This document shows, piece after piece, positions 1 through 7,890 of a DNA stretch of 10,711 bases. The DNA is taken from the NCBI RefSeq assembly GCF_000002875.2, contig NW_004057902.1, positions 1-10,711 on the forward strand, read 5' to 3'. This DNA is from Leishmania infantum JPCM5 (taxonomy: Eukaryota; Euglenozoa; Kinetoplastea; Trypanosomatida; Trypanosomatidae). Position 1 is the stretch's first letter; each line of letters starts with the position of its first letter. The notes under the pieces were generated by a model. The model was not told where the DNA came from, did not search any database, and saw only the letters and a program-made list of their open reading frames with translations. Position numbers and translations under genes: made by a program.

Positions 1-70
1 TTTTCCCCTCCTCCGCTGTATTGCTGTCGCCTTTCGTTCCGTTTTTTCATCCTCTCCATCAGCCTGTCGC

Positions 71-261
71 CTGCGCACAGAGCGAAACAGAAACAAGGGC
101 AGCAGCGCACAACGACAACAAGAGAGAAAAGGCAGAGAGGCACACGCACGCACAAGTCCATACGAAGTTTCTGCGGAGGAACGAGAGAAGAAAGCGAGAA
201 GCGACAGAAAGAAAAAATAATAATGAAAACGACAAAGAAAACGAAAACGCGGGGCAGCAAG
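71..261 (-). promoter_or_regulatory. Two adjacent candidate trans-splice acceptors
   Basis: On the minus strand, 173-261 contains no AG and is largely pyrimidine (T-rich near 206-252). It ends in CAG, with the AG at complement 171-172. A second AG-free stretch of 98 nt then ends in GCAG, with the AG at complement 71-72. A long polypyrimidine tract followed by the first AG is the standard signature of a spliced-leader acceptor in trypanosomatids, and it also directs polyadenylation of the upstream mRNA. No recognisable gene follows directly, so the tracts may serve mainly to set the amastin A 3' end. The same sequence recurs at 6474-6664. Confidence 0.45.
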
Positions 262-707
262 CTGCAAACAACAGAAGCGAGAAAAGAAAACCACGACAGC
301 AGAGGAGATCGAGGCGGTGCTCGATTTTCTTCTCCGTGTCGTCGTGGTGCTTTTTGGTGTCCTCCTGTGAGTTCCAGGAGCACGGGAGAGCCGCAGCAGC
401 AAGAGAAGGGCAACGTGGAGCGCGACACTCATGGGAGGGGGAGCGGGGTCACAAGGGTGCACGCGCCCACACGCACGAGCATGCGCACACGTGACGCACG
501 TATGCCCGACGTATGGTCGGCCTTCATGCCTCAGAGAGCTTCCCTCCTTCCCCAGTCCGTCTTGCCCTCTCCTCCGCTGCCTCCCCCGACCCCACACGCC
601 CTTGCACGGTGGGGGTGTCCTCTTGTGCACGCGCACGCACCGTGCATGAGGAGCACAGAAAGAGGAGGAGCGAGTGCTGTCATCGTTTCTCCTGGTTCGT
701 GCATGCA

Positions 708-734
708 TCTGTGCGCCGCTGCTGTGCGCACAGA
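708..734 (-). repeat. Inverted repeat (9-bp stem) in amastin 3' spacer
   Basis: Arms 708-716 and 726-734 are perfect reverse complements (TCTGTGCGC and GCGCACAGA) around a 9-nt loop. In the minus-strand transcript this would form a hairpin about 750 nt past the amastin A stop. An identical copy is at 7111-7137. A regulatory role is not shown. Confidence 0.5.
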
Positions 735-1487
735 CGCTGTCCTCTGGCCTCCCCGGTGCGCTTGCTCATCAGCTTGCCTGATTCCTACCCCGCCCCCCTG
801 CAGCCACCCCCTGTGGCGCCTCGCCCCCCACCCCTCGCCCTTCTCCGTTCAAGTAGTCCATGAGGCGTGTGTGAGGGAGGAGAGGCAGCGACGAGGGCCA
901 AAGGGCACGCGAGAGAGAAGCGCCAGAAAGACGCGCGATCTCAGCTATGGGGTATGGATGGGGGTGGGACGGAGGCGGGTGACCGATGCGGCGTGGCGCT
1001 GCGTTTCCCGTCCTTCGCGCGAGGGCATCGGTTTCCCCCGCCCGCCTTTGCGTTTGCCTGCCCCCTCCGTTTTGCCCGCTCTCCTCTCTCCTCCCCTCCC
1101 CCCCCCCGCTGATTCTCCGGCCTGCGGCGACCGTGTGGGCATCTTGCTGCGTCCTTTGCTTCTTCACTTCGCAAAGGTGCGTCGGGTGAGCGGGAGGGGG
1201 GCGATGTCGAGGAGATAGTGAAGGCGAGGGGCAGAGAGGGGGGAAGGGGGCATGGGCGGGCTTGTCGGTGCCATGCGTGCGTTGCTCACCACAAAGGGCA
1301 GATCGCGGTACCGATGAAAACAGCAAAAATGAAGAAAGCACAGAAGGACGAAAAGAGACACACCGGGGAGAGACCGTGTGAAAACAAACTCGACTTTTTT
1401 GGCCACGTGTCGTTCTGCCATGAGCAAGGCAGCAGACCCTCCCATACACTGCAGCAGCGCACCCCGCCTCCTTCCGCTCTTGGCTGC

Positions 1488-2105
1488 CTACTCCTGTTCG
1501 TTCGCGTCTTTTGGTTTTTCCGGTGCTTCTGCTTCTTCCGTTTCCTCCGACTTTGTACTCTCACTGTCCTGCTTGGCCTCTAATGGCAGCAGCAAGAAGA
1601 AGATGGCGATGATATCCAGCACCCAGGCCACCAATAAGAGACCAAAGCCGATACCAAAGCGGAAGCCCTTGTCCAGAACCATGCAAACAGTGCCATCATC
1701 GATGTGGTAGGACGACACCATCAGCACCCAGACGACGCACACGGTGCCGATGCCGACGATGTTGAGGGCCACGCAGACGCGACGAAGAACGGGGCAGCAC
1801 CACAGCAAAATCAAGCCCAGAACGAACGCAGAGAGATACACGGCGAGTGAGATGACATCAAACGCCTGAGCAAGGAGGAAACGGTCGCGGCGGCTCGGGC
1901 AATTCTTCCACAGCACCCTCGTCTTCATGATGTACTCTGTGCCCAAGCACACCTTCTGTAAACCCCATAGCGTCACACAAGCGCTGCCGCCGAAGACCCC
2001 GCCCTTCACCTCGCGAAACATGTCGAACGGCGTAGCCACCACCAAACAAAGCAACGCGAGGAACTGGAGGATCACGTAGATCAGAACGCCGATATGGGAA
2101 TACAT
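1488..2105 (-). CDS. Amastin-like surface glycoprotein (amastin A)
   Basis: A 205-residue delta-type amastin, a four-pass surface glycoprotein family of trypanosomatids that is abundant in intracellular amastigotes. Hydrophobic segments lie at about 5-26, 82-104, 110-130 and 150-173. Between the first two is a large loop holding the family signature region at residues 43-53, CVTLWGLQKVC. The canonical signature, as I recall it, asks for D/E/N/T before the last cysteine; here it is Val52. Loop cysteines 43, 53 and 69 are shared with amastin B. The C-terminal tail (174-205) is acidic and Pro/Lys-containing, about 12 residues longer than in amastin B. The ATG at 2103-2105 was chosen because it sits directly before the first membrane helix as in amastin B. 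The open frame upstream begins with TTG and is low-complexity spacer. Stop is TAG. A candidate splice acceptor lies 86 nt upstream. Family assignment is very secure; the ligand or function is unknown. Confidence 0.95.
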   Translation of the reverse strand: MYSHIGVLIYVILQFLALLCLVVATPFDMFREVKGGVFGGSACVTLWGLQKVCLGTEYIMKTRVLWKNCPSRRDRFLLAQAFDVISLAVYLSAFVLGLILLWCCPVLRRVCVALNIVGIGTVCVVWVLMVSSYHIDDGTVCMVLDKGFRFGIGFGLLLVAWVLDIIAIFFLLLPLEAKQDSESTKSEETEEAEAPEKPKDANEQE

Positions 2106-2191
2106 CTTCGCAAAGGCGCAGCAAACAAAAAGGTGAGGCGGAGATGGGCAGGAGAAGCGATGGCACAGGGGGTCGAGATGGCGCGACAGAG

Positions 2192-2253
2192 CTGACGAGG
2201 AGGGAGGCGGGGGGCGAGTGTGGGAGGGGTGTGAGAGCGAAAGAGAGTCGAGT
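2192..2253 (-). promoter_or_regulatory. Candidate trans-splice acceptor of amastin A
   Basis: On the minus strand, 2194-2253 is AG-free and, over 2194-2247, very rich in C and T. It ends in CAG, with the AG at complement 2192-2193. This would give a spliced-leader-capped mRNA with an 86-nt 5' leader before the ATG at 2105. It is the best tract close to the gene. Position is predicted from the polypyrimidine-then-first-AG rule only. Confidence 0.5.
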
Positions 2254-2955
2254 CTTGGCAAAGGGATGTCTGTTGTCGTTGCGTGTGCACGCGCATGGTG
2301 TTGTTTTGCATTGGTTCGCGCGTGTTCGTTTTGAGAGGGGGAGGGATGGGAGATGTGAGCGGGAGTGAAAAGAGGGAGAGACGGGGAGAGAAATGTGGGG
2401 GGAGGGGGGAGGCAGTGGTGAGGAGACAGGCAAGTGGCACTGCGAGGCGTGCACAGCGGGAGCGCATGGGCCATTTGCCGGCATGCACACAAGCATCAGG
2501 AGAGGGGGAAGGTGCATGCGAGACATGCCGCAACGGCAGCGAGCAGGAGACCGAAGCGCAAGGGAAGGGGGCCAGGCGGAGAGGACAGGGTGCATTGCCT
2601 GCTACCCTCCGGGCAAGCCCTGCCCCTCCCCCTCCCACGCCCCTCACCTGTCGGCTTCCCTCCCACCTCGCTGACCCCCGCCTGCGCCGCGTCTGCTGCG
2701 CTGTGCAGTCGTCTCGCACCGGAAACAGCCCGCGAACCCCCAGCGTGCTCCTCTTCCTCCCCTCTCCGCCTTTGCTCCCTCTCGGTAGCGCAAAAACGGC
2801 GCTGCGCACAGCGAGGACGAGGGACGAGAGAAGGCCGGCGCGAAGGGCCGCCGTTGCAGAACGTATCGCCTGGAGTCTCCTGTTGCTCTTCTTCGCGTCG
2901 TCGTAGGAGCGCCTGTGGCAGGCCTTTGGAGAGGCGTGTGCAGAGGAAGCAGCGG

Positions 2956-2974
2956 CACACACACACACACACAC
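2956..2974. repeat. CA dinucleotide microsatellite
   Basis: Nine CA units plus a final C. Copy 2 has seven units plus C at 9327-9341, which accounts exactly for the 4-bp change in offset between the tandem copies. Confidence 0.95.
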
Positions 2975-3323
2975 GCGCACCGCCTTCGTCGCGGCCCTCA
3001 CATGCGGCACCCCACCGCTGCCACCGCTGCGACAAGCCGCCAACACCGCTCACCCCGCTCACTGCAGGCAACAGAGAGAGAGAGACGCGGCGGATAAAGG
3101 CGGAAGGTAAGCGCACAGAGACTGCACCACAGAAAAGGGGAAGAACGCCAAAGAGCAGGTGTGAGAAGCAGCGACCCCGCATGCGCGCGATTGCGCGAGG
3201 AGGGCAAGGGGGTGAGTCGCAGCGTGTGAGAGTGCCCCTACATCGGTGTCCACTCCCATGCACCCCCTCACACGCACGCGCTCGCACAGGTCCCCAGCAC
3301 CACCACCTCACCTCACCGCGCGT

Positions 3324-4923
3324 CTACAGCAAGAAGCGCCGGGAGGCGGCGGGGAAAAGCCTGTCGCGGAACAGCCGCGCATCCCTTACGGGACCGTCCA
3401 ACACAACGTCCCCCAGCGCCGCACTGCGCGGCGCCGCCGTGTCTCCGCCGGCGTGCTGGCCAGCGTCGTAGGGGGCTGGCGGAGAGCTGCTGCAGCGCGG
3501 CCCGCAGCACCGGGCCGTCGGCGCACGTCGCCTGCAGCTGACTCGCATGTCGTGCCGCCGGGACGCGGCGCGGATGCACGGCGGCAAGCAGCTCGGCCAA
3601 ACCGTTGCCGCTCGCTGCAGTGATGTTGATCAGATGATTGCGACTGACGGCGTCGGTGGTGTGCTGCGTGCAGGCGAGCGCCTGCTCGCGGCTGGGCACG
3701 GGCCCCATGCAGCAGTCCCGGCGCGGCAGTCAAGCGGTCGCCATGCGGAGCGACTCCATGGGCGCACGCCCGCCGCAAACTACTGCCCCCGCGCAGCCTC
3801 AGCATGACCAACGGCGCCTCGCCCTTCGCAGCCTTCGCCATCCGACATGCACCCTCCCACGGAGTCCACGCCGAGCGCCTCGACGCTGCGAGGCCTGCCC
3901 TGCGTGCCGCGGACGCCGACGTGCGCGAGCCGCGCCCGCTTCTCCAGCGCCGCGCGGCGGGAATGCAACGGCACCACCTGCGTCAGCGCACGGCGCACCA
4001 CCGCCCCCTCATCCTTGCGCTTCACGGCGAAGGCCCCACCGAGCGGCGCCAGCACACCCTCGCCCTTCGATGACTGGGCGGCCTTCGAGGTGGCCTCGAT
4101 GGCTGTCTTGAGTTGGCGGCCCCGCTGCCGCCGCCGCTACGCGCGCAGGCTCGTCGTGAAGACGCAACACACCACAGACACGCCGGCAATGCAGCTGATG
4201 GCGCCCTCGTACTTGGCCAGGGGCACGGCGGAAATTCCTCTCCGCCACCCCTCCCCGGTGCAGCATGCGGATCGCCTTGCGGCGGTCGCGCTCCCGCGGC
4301 GCCTTCTCGCCAACGCCGCCCCGCTCGAGCTCCGACACAAACACAACCTTCGAGACATCCACCTGCACCAGCCGTCACATCCGCTCCACCCGCCAGCAGC
4401 GGCTAAAGAGCATGAGCACGGCGGCCTCGCCGCCGCGCGGGTCGCGCACGCAGCAGCGCAGCCAACTCACCTGCCCCAGCAGCTTCGCGCTGTGGAACAG
4501 CTTCCCCGGCGGCCCCCGCGCCGCCATGCGCTCACGTACCGCAGAGGGCTCCGCTTCGCCAGTGCCCATCACCGGGCCCCACGTCGCATTGCCGCTCCAG
4601 CTGGCGATGGCGCTCTTCACGTGCATGCCGGGCTGCGCCACAGCGGCGGGGCGGTCCTCGAATGCATTTGCCGGGTGCGTGGGGCGCACACAGATCAGCA
4701 GGCCCTCCAGGCTGTCCCACAGCTCTTTCGTAGACGGTGGAGGCCGGGCCGGGCCGTAGCTCCACTGGCTGCGCTGGCCAGGGCGCAACAACGCGGAATG
4801 TGCCCCGTCACAGCAAGCGATCGAGGCGGGCGAGCAATCAGAATAAAAAACAAGAGACCTTAGGCAATGCGGATGCGGCACCACCACACGCAGCAGCAGC
4901 AGCGGCAGCACAGCCTGTGCCAC
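3324..4923 (-). pseudogene. Decayed tuzin gene (tuzin pseudogene A)
   Basis: Minus-strand fragments in shifting frames that, read in order, resemble tuzin, the gene that alternates with amastins. Segment 1 (about 4923-4250) includes SAIASWSGNATWGP and SKVVFVSELERGG, and is broken by TGA at 4375-4377. After a frameshift near 4235-4262, segment 2 runs to about 3850 and includes a hydrophobic stretch AISCIAGVSVVCCVF; it is broken by TAG at 4137-4139. Further shifts near 3841, near 3708-3740 and near 3480 lead through MAKAAKGEAPLVMLRLRGG, then EQALACTQHTTDA and LRAALQQLS, then PYDAGQHAGGDTAAP to a final TAG at 3324-3326. That is at least four frameshifts and two nonsense codons. The P-loop of intact tuzins is not visible. 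The 5' limit is uncertain: the open frame to 4923 begins at GTG, and its first ATG is at 4624-4626. Assignment rests on recalled family sequence. Confidence 0.77.
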
Positions 4924-5209
4924 GTGCCGCGCACAGGCGAATGCCGGCGACGCCTCTCAGTATTGCGTTTCGCCAACATAAGAGACTGAACACATTTAGG
5001 GGCGCATGTGAGTTCCTGGTTGTGGTGTGCGGGCGCCTGCGTTCACTTCCGGGTTGCTAGCCCGCCATCACCGTGTCTCTCCCAGAAGCACCCATGCAGG
5101 CGGGCGCGAAGGGGCAAGCAGCGACGAGAGGGGCAGATGAAAAGGCGTGAATACAAAAAGGGGCTGCGCTGCCGGATGGCACACACACGTATAGGTTGCA
5201 CGCGGGCAT

Positions 5210-5235
5210 GTATACACACATATATGTGTGTATAC
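5210..5235. repeat. Perfect 26-bp palindrome
   Basis: The half-site GTATACACACATA is followed without a spacer by its exact reverse complement TATGTGTGTATAC. The motif CGGGCAT occurs on both sides as a direct repeat. The palindrome lies in simple CA/TA-type sequence, so it may be a microsatellite product. It is predicted to fall in the leader of the dead tuzin gene. Confidence 0.95.
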
Positions 5236-5440
5236 GGGCATGCACCGGCATACGAGAACGCACGCACGCACACGCACATGGCACAGCCCTACCATTTGGC
5301 AGCGGCAACGGACTCAGCACTCACTCCCCCCTTCCTCTCGGACAAGGGTGGGGGTGGCAACGGCGGCGCTGACGCTGTTGGGGTCGACGAGTCGGAGAGC
5401 GAAAGCGAGAACTCAATAAAGCAAACACGTGCGGGTGCAC

Positions 5441-5507
5441 CTAGTGCGAATAAGATAAAAAGCAATCAACAGAAAAAGGAGGAGGGAAATAAAGGCCCAC
5501 GCACGCG
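5441..5507 (-). promoter_or_regulatory. Candidate trans-splice acceptor upstream of tuzin pseudogene A
   Basis: The minus strand over 5443-5507 is AG-free and strongly pyrimidine-rich (T-rich across about 5443-5493). It ends in TAG, with the AG at complement 5441-5442. It lies about 500 nt ahead of the tuzin-like sequence and fits the acceptor rule for a tuzin transcript. TAG is less favoured than CAG at trypanosomatid acceptors, so confidence is moderate. Confidence 0.4.
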
Positions 5508-6473
5508 CTCTGTCCTTGCAAGCGAGGGCAGCAGGGTGCGGTCGGGGGAGAGGGAAACAAGGCGTGAGGTGTTTTGCTGGTTTGTACGCGTGTGTGTGTT
5601 TTTCCTTATTGCTATTACCTTTTTGACCTCCGGTCTCGCTTGCCTGTCAGAAGCAATGAAGGATTCCCCTTCGTTGGCACCCCGCCCCTCTGCCACGGGC
5701 AAGTCGGCAAAGGCAAGCATTCGACCACAGCTCACACGCCCCTCTGTCGCACTGCGGCTACATCCGAGTCGGCCAGGACGAGCAGTCTGCCGTCGAATCG
5801 GACCATGCATCTAGCAGGATCCTCCTGCCCTTGCTCGTCCCTTCCTCGCACGCATGCCGCGCCATCGGCGACACACGCACATGGGTGGGCTGCATGCCTT
5901 GATCCAAGAGAGCCGCGCCCAGCGTCCTGCTCGAGGGCGGAAGCGGTCGCGTCTGTCGTGGAGCCGGCAGGGGGTGGTCGAGGTGCATGCCGGGCGAGCG
6001 CAGAGAGGAAGTTGGCCGGATTCAGGCCAGGGCCCTCCGATACCCTGTACACTTGCCTGTCTGCCGCGCCGCTCCCTCAATCGCTTCAAACAGCTGCATT
6101 TCATACGATGGTGTGGAGACTCTTCACATTGGAGTCTGGAGGATTTGACGTTGTAAATGAAACGATGAAGAAACAAGCACGGAAAAAGCACGAGAGAGGC
6201 GGAGAGGTAAAAGGACACAAGGAGCGCAGGCACAGGCACACAGGCACGGACGGACTCGGGTCACGAAGAGCAACAGAAATGCAGCCCTGTCTCCCTTCCG
6301 CTTTCCTCACGTCTGTGTACCGACCCTATCCGCTTTGTGTGCCGTCGTTCGATTGCCCACCTTCCTGTGCCTGCGCGCCTGTGCTGCTGCCGTTGCACGC
6401 GCCTTTTCCCCTCCTCCGCTGTATTGCTGTCGCCTTTCGTTCCGTTTTTTCATCCTCTCCATCAGCCTGTCGC

Positions 6474-6664
6474 CTGCGCACAGAGCGAAACAGAAACAAG
6501 GGCAGCAGCGCACAACGACAACAAGAGAGAAAAGGCAGAGAGGCACACGCACGCACAAGTCCATACGAAGTTTCTGCGGAGGAACGAGAGAAGAAAGCGA
6601 GAAGCGACAGAAAGAAAAAATAATAATGAAAACGACAAAGAAAACGAAAACGCGGGGCAGCAAG
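6474..6664 (-). promoter_or_regulatory. Two adjacent candidate trans-splice acceptors (copy 2)
   Basis: Identical to 71-261. The first AG is at complement 6574-6575 after an AG-free pyrimidine tract, and the second is at complement 6474-6475. The second is followed 12 nt later by an ATG opening a 51-codon basic frame (6307-6462) of doubtful reality. If used, these tracts would place the amastin B polyadenylation site a few hundred nucleotides upstream, giving a 3' UTR of roughly 1 kb. Confidence 0.45.
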
Positions 6665-7110
6665 CTGCAAACAACAGAAGCGAGAAAAGAAAACCACGAC
6701 AGCAGAGGAGATCGAGGCGGTGCTCGATTTTCTTCTCCGTGTCGTCGTGGTGCTTTTTGGTGTCCTCCTGTGAGTTCCAGGAGCACGGGAGAGCCGCAGC
6801 AGCAAGAGAAGGGCAACGTGGAGCGCGACACTCATGGGAGGGGGAGCGGGGTCACAAGGGTGCACGCGCCCACACGCACGAGCATGCGCACACGTGACGC
6901 ACGTATGCCCGACGTATGGTCGGCCTTCATGCCTCAGAGAGCTTCCCTCCTTCCCCAGTCCGTCTTGCCCTCTCCTCCGCTGCCTCCCCCGACCCCACAC
7001 GCCCTTGCACGGTGGGGGTGTCCTCTTGTGCACGCGCACGCACCGTGCATGAGGAGCACAGAAAGAGGAGGAGCGAGTGCTGTCATCGTTTCTCCTGGTT
7101 CGTGCATGCA

Positions 7111-7137
7111 TCTGTGCGCCGCTGCTGTGCGCACAGA
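7111..7137 (-). repeat. Inverted repeat (9-bp stem) in amastin B 3' spacer
   Basis: Identical copy of the hairpin at 708-734, with arms 7111-7119 and 7129-7137 and a 9-nt loop. It lies about 750 nt past the amastin B stop in the transcript direction. Confidence 0.5.
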
Positions 7138-7890
7138 CGCTGTCCTCTGGCCTCCCCGGTGCGCTTGCTCATCAGCTTGCCTGATTCCTACCCCGCCCCC
7201 CTGCAGCCACCCCCTGTGGCGCCTCGCCCCCCACCCCTCGCCCTTCTCCGTTCAAGTAGTCCATGAGGCGTGTGTGAGGGAGGAGAGGCAGCGACGAGGG
7301 CCAAAGGGCACGCGAGAGAGAAGCGCCAGAAAGACGCGCGATCTCAGCTATGGGGTATGGATGGGGGTGGGACGGAGGCGGGTGACCGATGCGGCGTGGC
7401 GCTGCGTTTCCCGTCCTTCGCGCGAGGGCATCGGTTTCCCCCGCCCGCCTTTGCGTTTGCCTGCCCCCTCCGTTTTGCCCGCTCTCCTCTCTCCTCCCCT
7501 CCCCCCCCCCGCTGATTCTCCGGCCTGCGGCGACCGTGTGGGCATCTTGCTGCGTCCTTTGCTTCTTCACTTCGCAAAGGTGCGTCGGGTGAGCGGGAGG
7601 GGGGCGATGTCGAGGAGATAGTGAAGGCGAGGGGCAGAGAGGGGGGAAGGGGGCATGGGCGGGCTTGTCGGTGCCATGCGTGCGTTGCTCACCACAAAGG
7701 GCAGATCGCGGTACCGATGAAAACAGCAAAAATGAAGAAAGCACAGAAGGACGAAAAGAGACACACCGGGGAGAGACCGTGTGAAAACAAACTCGACTTT
7801 TTTGGCCACGTGTCGTTCTGCCATGAGCAAGGCAGCAGACCCTCCCATACACTGCAGCAGCGCACCCCGCCTCCTTCCGCTCTTGGCTGC

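Larger units (their letters stand above)
1..1487 (-). other. Downstream (3' UTR/intergenic) spacer of amastin A
   Basis: No convincing gene is seen here. Read on the minus strand this follows the amastin A stop codon, so it should hold its 3' UTR and the start of the intergenic region. It contains a run of ten C at 1098-1107 (plus strand), a 9-bp-stem inverted repeat at 708-734, and two pyrimidine-rich, AG-free tracts ending in AG at 171-172 and 71-72. Around 206-252 the minus strand is U-rich with an AUUAUUAUU-like stretch. I saw no difference from 6404-7890 in copy 2, which is strong conservation for non-coding DNA and fits recent homogenisation. Amastin 3' UTRs are known to carry stage-control elements and SIDER retroposon relics; I could not delimit one by eye. 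Confidence 0.7.
2106..3323 (-). other. Tuzin pseudogene-amastin A intergenic spacer
   Basis: About 1.2 kb without a credible gene. On the minus strand it runs from the tuzin pseudogene stop to the amastin A start, so it holds the former tuzin 3' region and the amastin 5' region. It is GC-rich with low-complexity purine/pyrimidine tracts, a CA microsatellite at 2956-2974, and a candidate splice acceptor at 2192-2193. Long open frames on both strands here lack ATG starts or domain-like sequence. From 2131 onward it matches copy 2 with no difference seen except CA-repeat length. Confidence 0.7.
1..6403. repeat. Tandem amastin/tuzin array unit, copy 1
   Basis: The first bases of the window recur at 6404, giving a period of 6403 bp. 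The unit holds one amastin gene, one decayed tuzin gene and their spacers. The blocks 1-1499 and 2131-4344 match copy 2 almost base for base. The shift between copies is 6403 bp up to 1499, 6371 bp from 2131, and 6367 bp after a CA-repeat length change near 2956. The stretch between 1500 and 2130, which is essentially the amastin ORF, is much more divergent. The unit's first base is set only by where the window starts; the biological unit boundary is unknown. Amastin/tuzin tandem arrays of this kind are known in Leishmania. Confidence 0.95.
4924..7890 (-). other. Long spacer between amastin B and tuzin pseudogene A
   Basis: Nearly 3 kb with no gene I can support. On the minus strand it starts at the amastin B stop. 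The part 6404-7890 duplicates 1-1487, including the C10 run at 7501-7510, the hairpin at 7111-7137 and the two acceptor-like tracts. The part 4924-6403 appears once in the window because its partner lies beyond the right edge. It contains a perfect 26-bp palindrome at 5210-5235, CA/TA- and ACGC-rich simple sequence around 5180-5285, and an acceptor-like tract ending at 5441. It should carry the amastin B 3' UTR and the 5' leader of the dead tuzin. Long plus-strand open frames here start at non-ATG codons or are low complexity. Confidence 0.7.

Noticed and set aside
223..1218. Plus-strand open frame of 331 codons, repeated within 6335-7621 as 428 codons
   Set aside because: Low-complexity Pro/Arg/Ser/Cys-rich translation, opposite strand to the real genes, no domain. 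It comes from GC-rich spacer with few stops, and the 428-codon version starts at TTG. Its conservation between copies reflects whole-unit duplication.
1488..2492. Extended amastin A frame of 334 codons
   Set aside because: Begins at TTG. The extra 129 codons are pyrimidine-rich spacer that includes the predicted splice acceptor, and amastins start just before the first membrane helix.
2434..3471. Plus-strand open frame of 345 codons over the tuzin-amastin spacer
   Set aside because: Antisense to spacer and pseudogene, composition-driven Arg/Ser/Pro-rich translation. In copy 2 a 4-bp microsatellite change alters its frame and shortens it, so the frame is not maintained.
5161..5290. Short CA/ACGC repeats considered as a CRISPR-like or telomeric array
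   Set aside because: Irregular simple sequence without constant repeat-spacer structure and without TTAGGG-type units. It is ordinary microsatellite DNA of a eukaryotic genome.
5574..6623. Plus-strand open frame of 349 codons in the long spacer
   Set aside because: No recognisable domain, low complexity, wrong strand. It runs across acceptor-like tracts of the real transcription direction.
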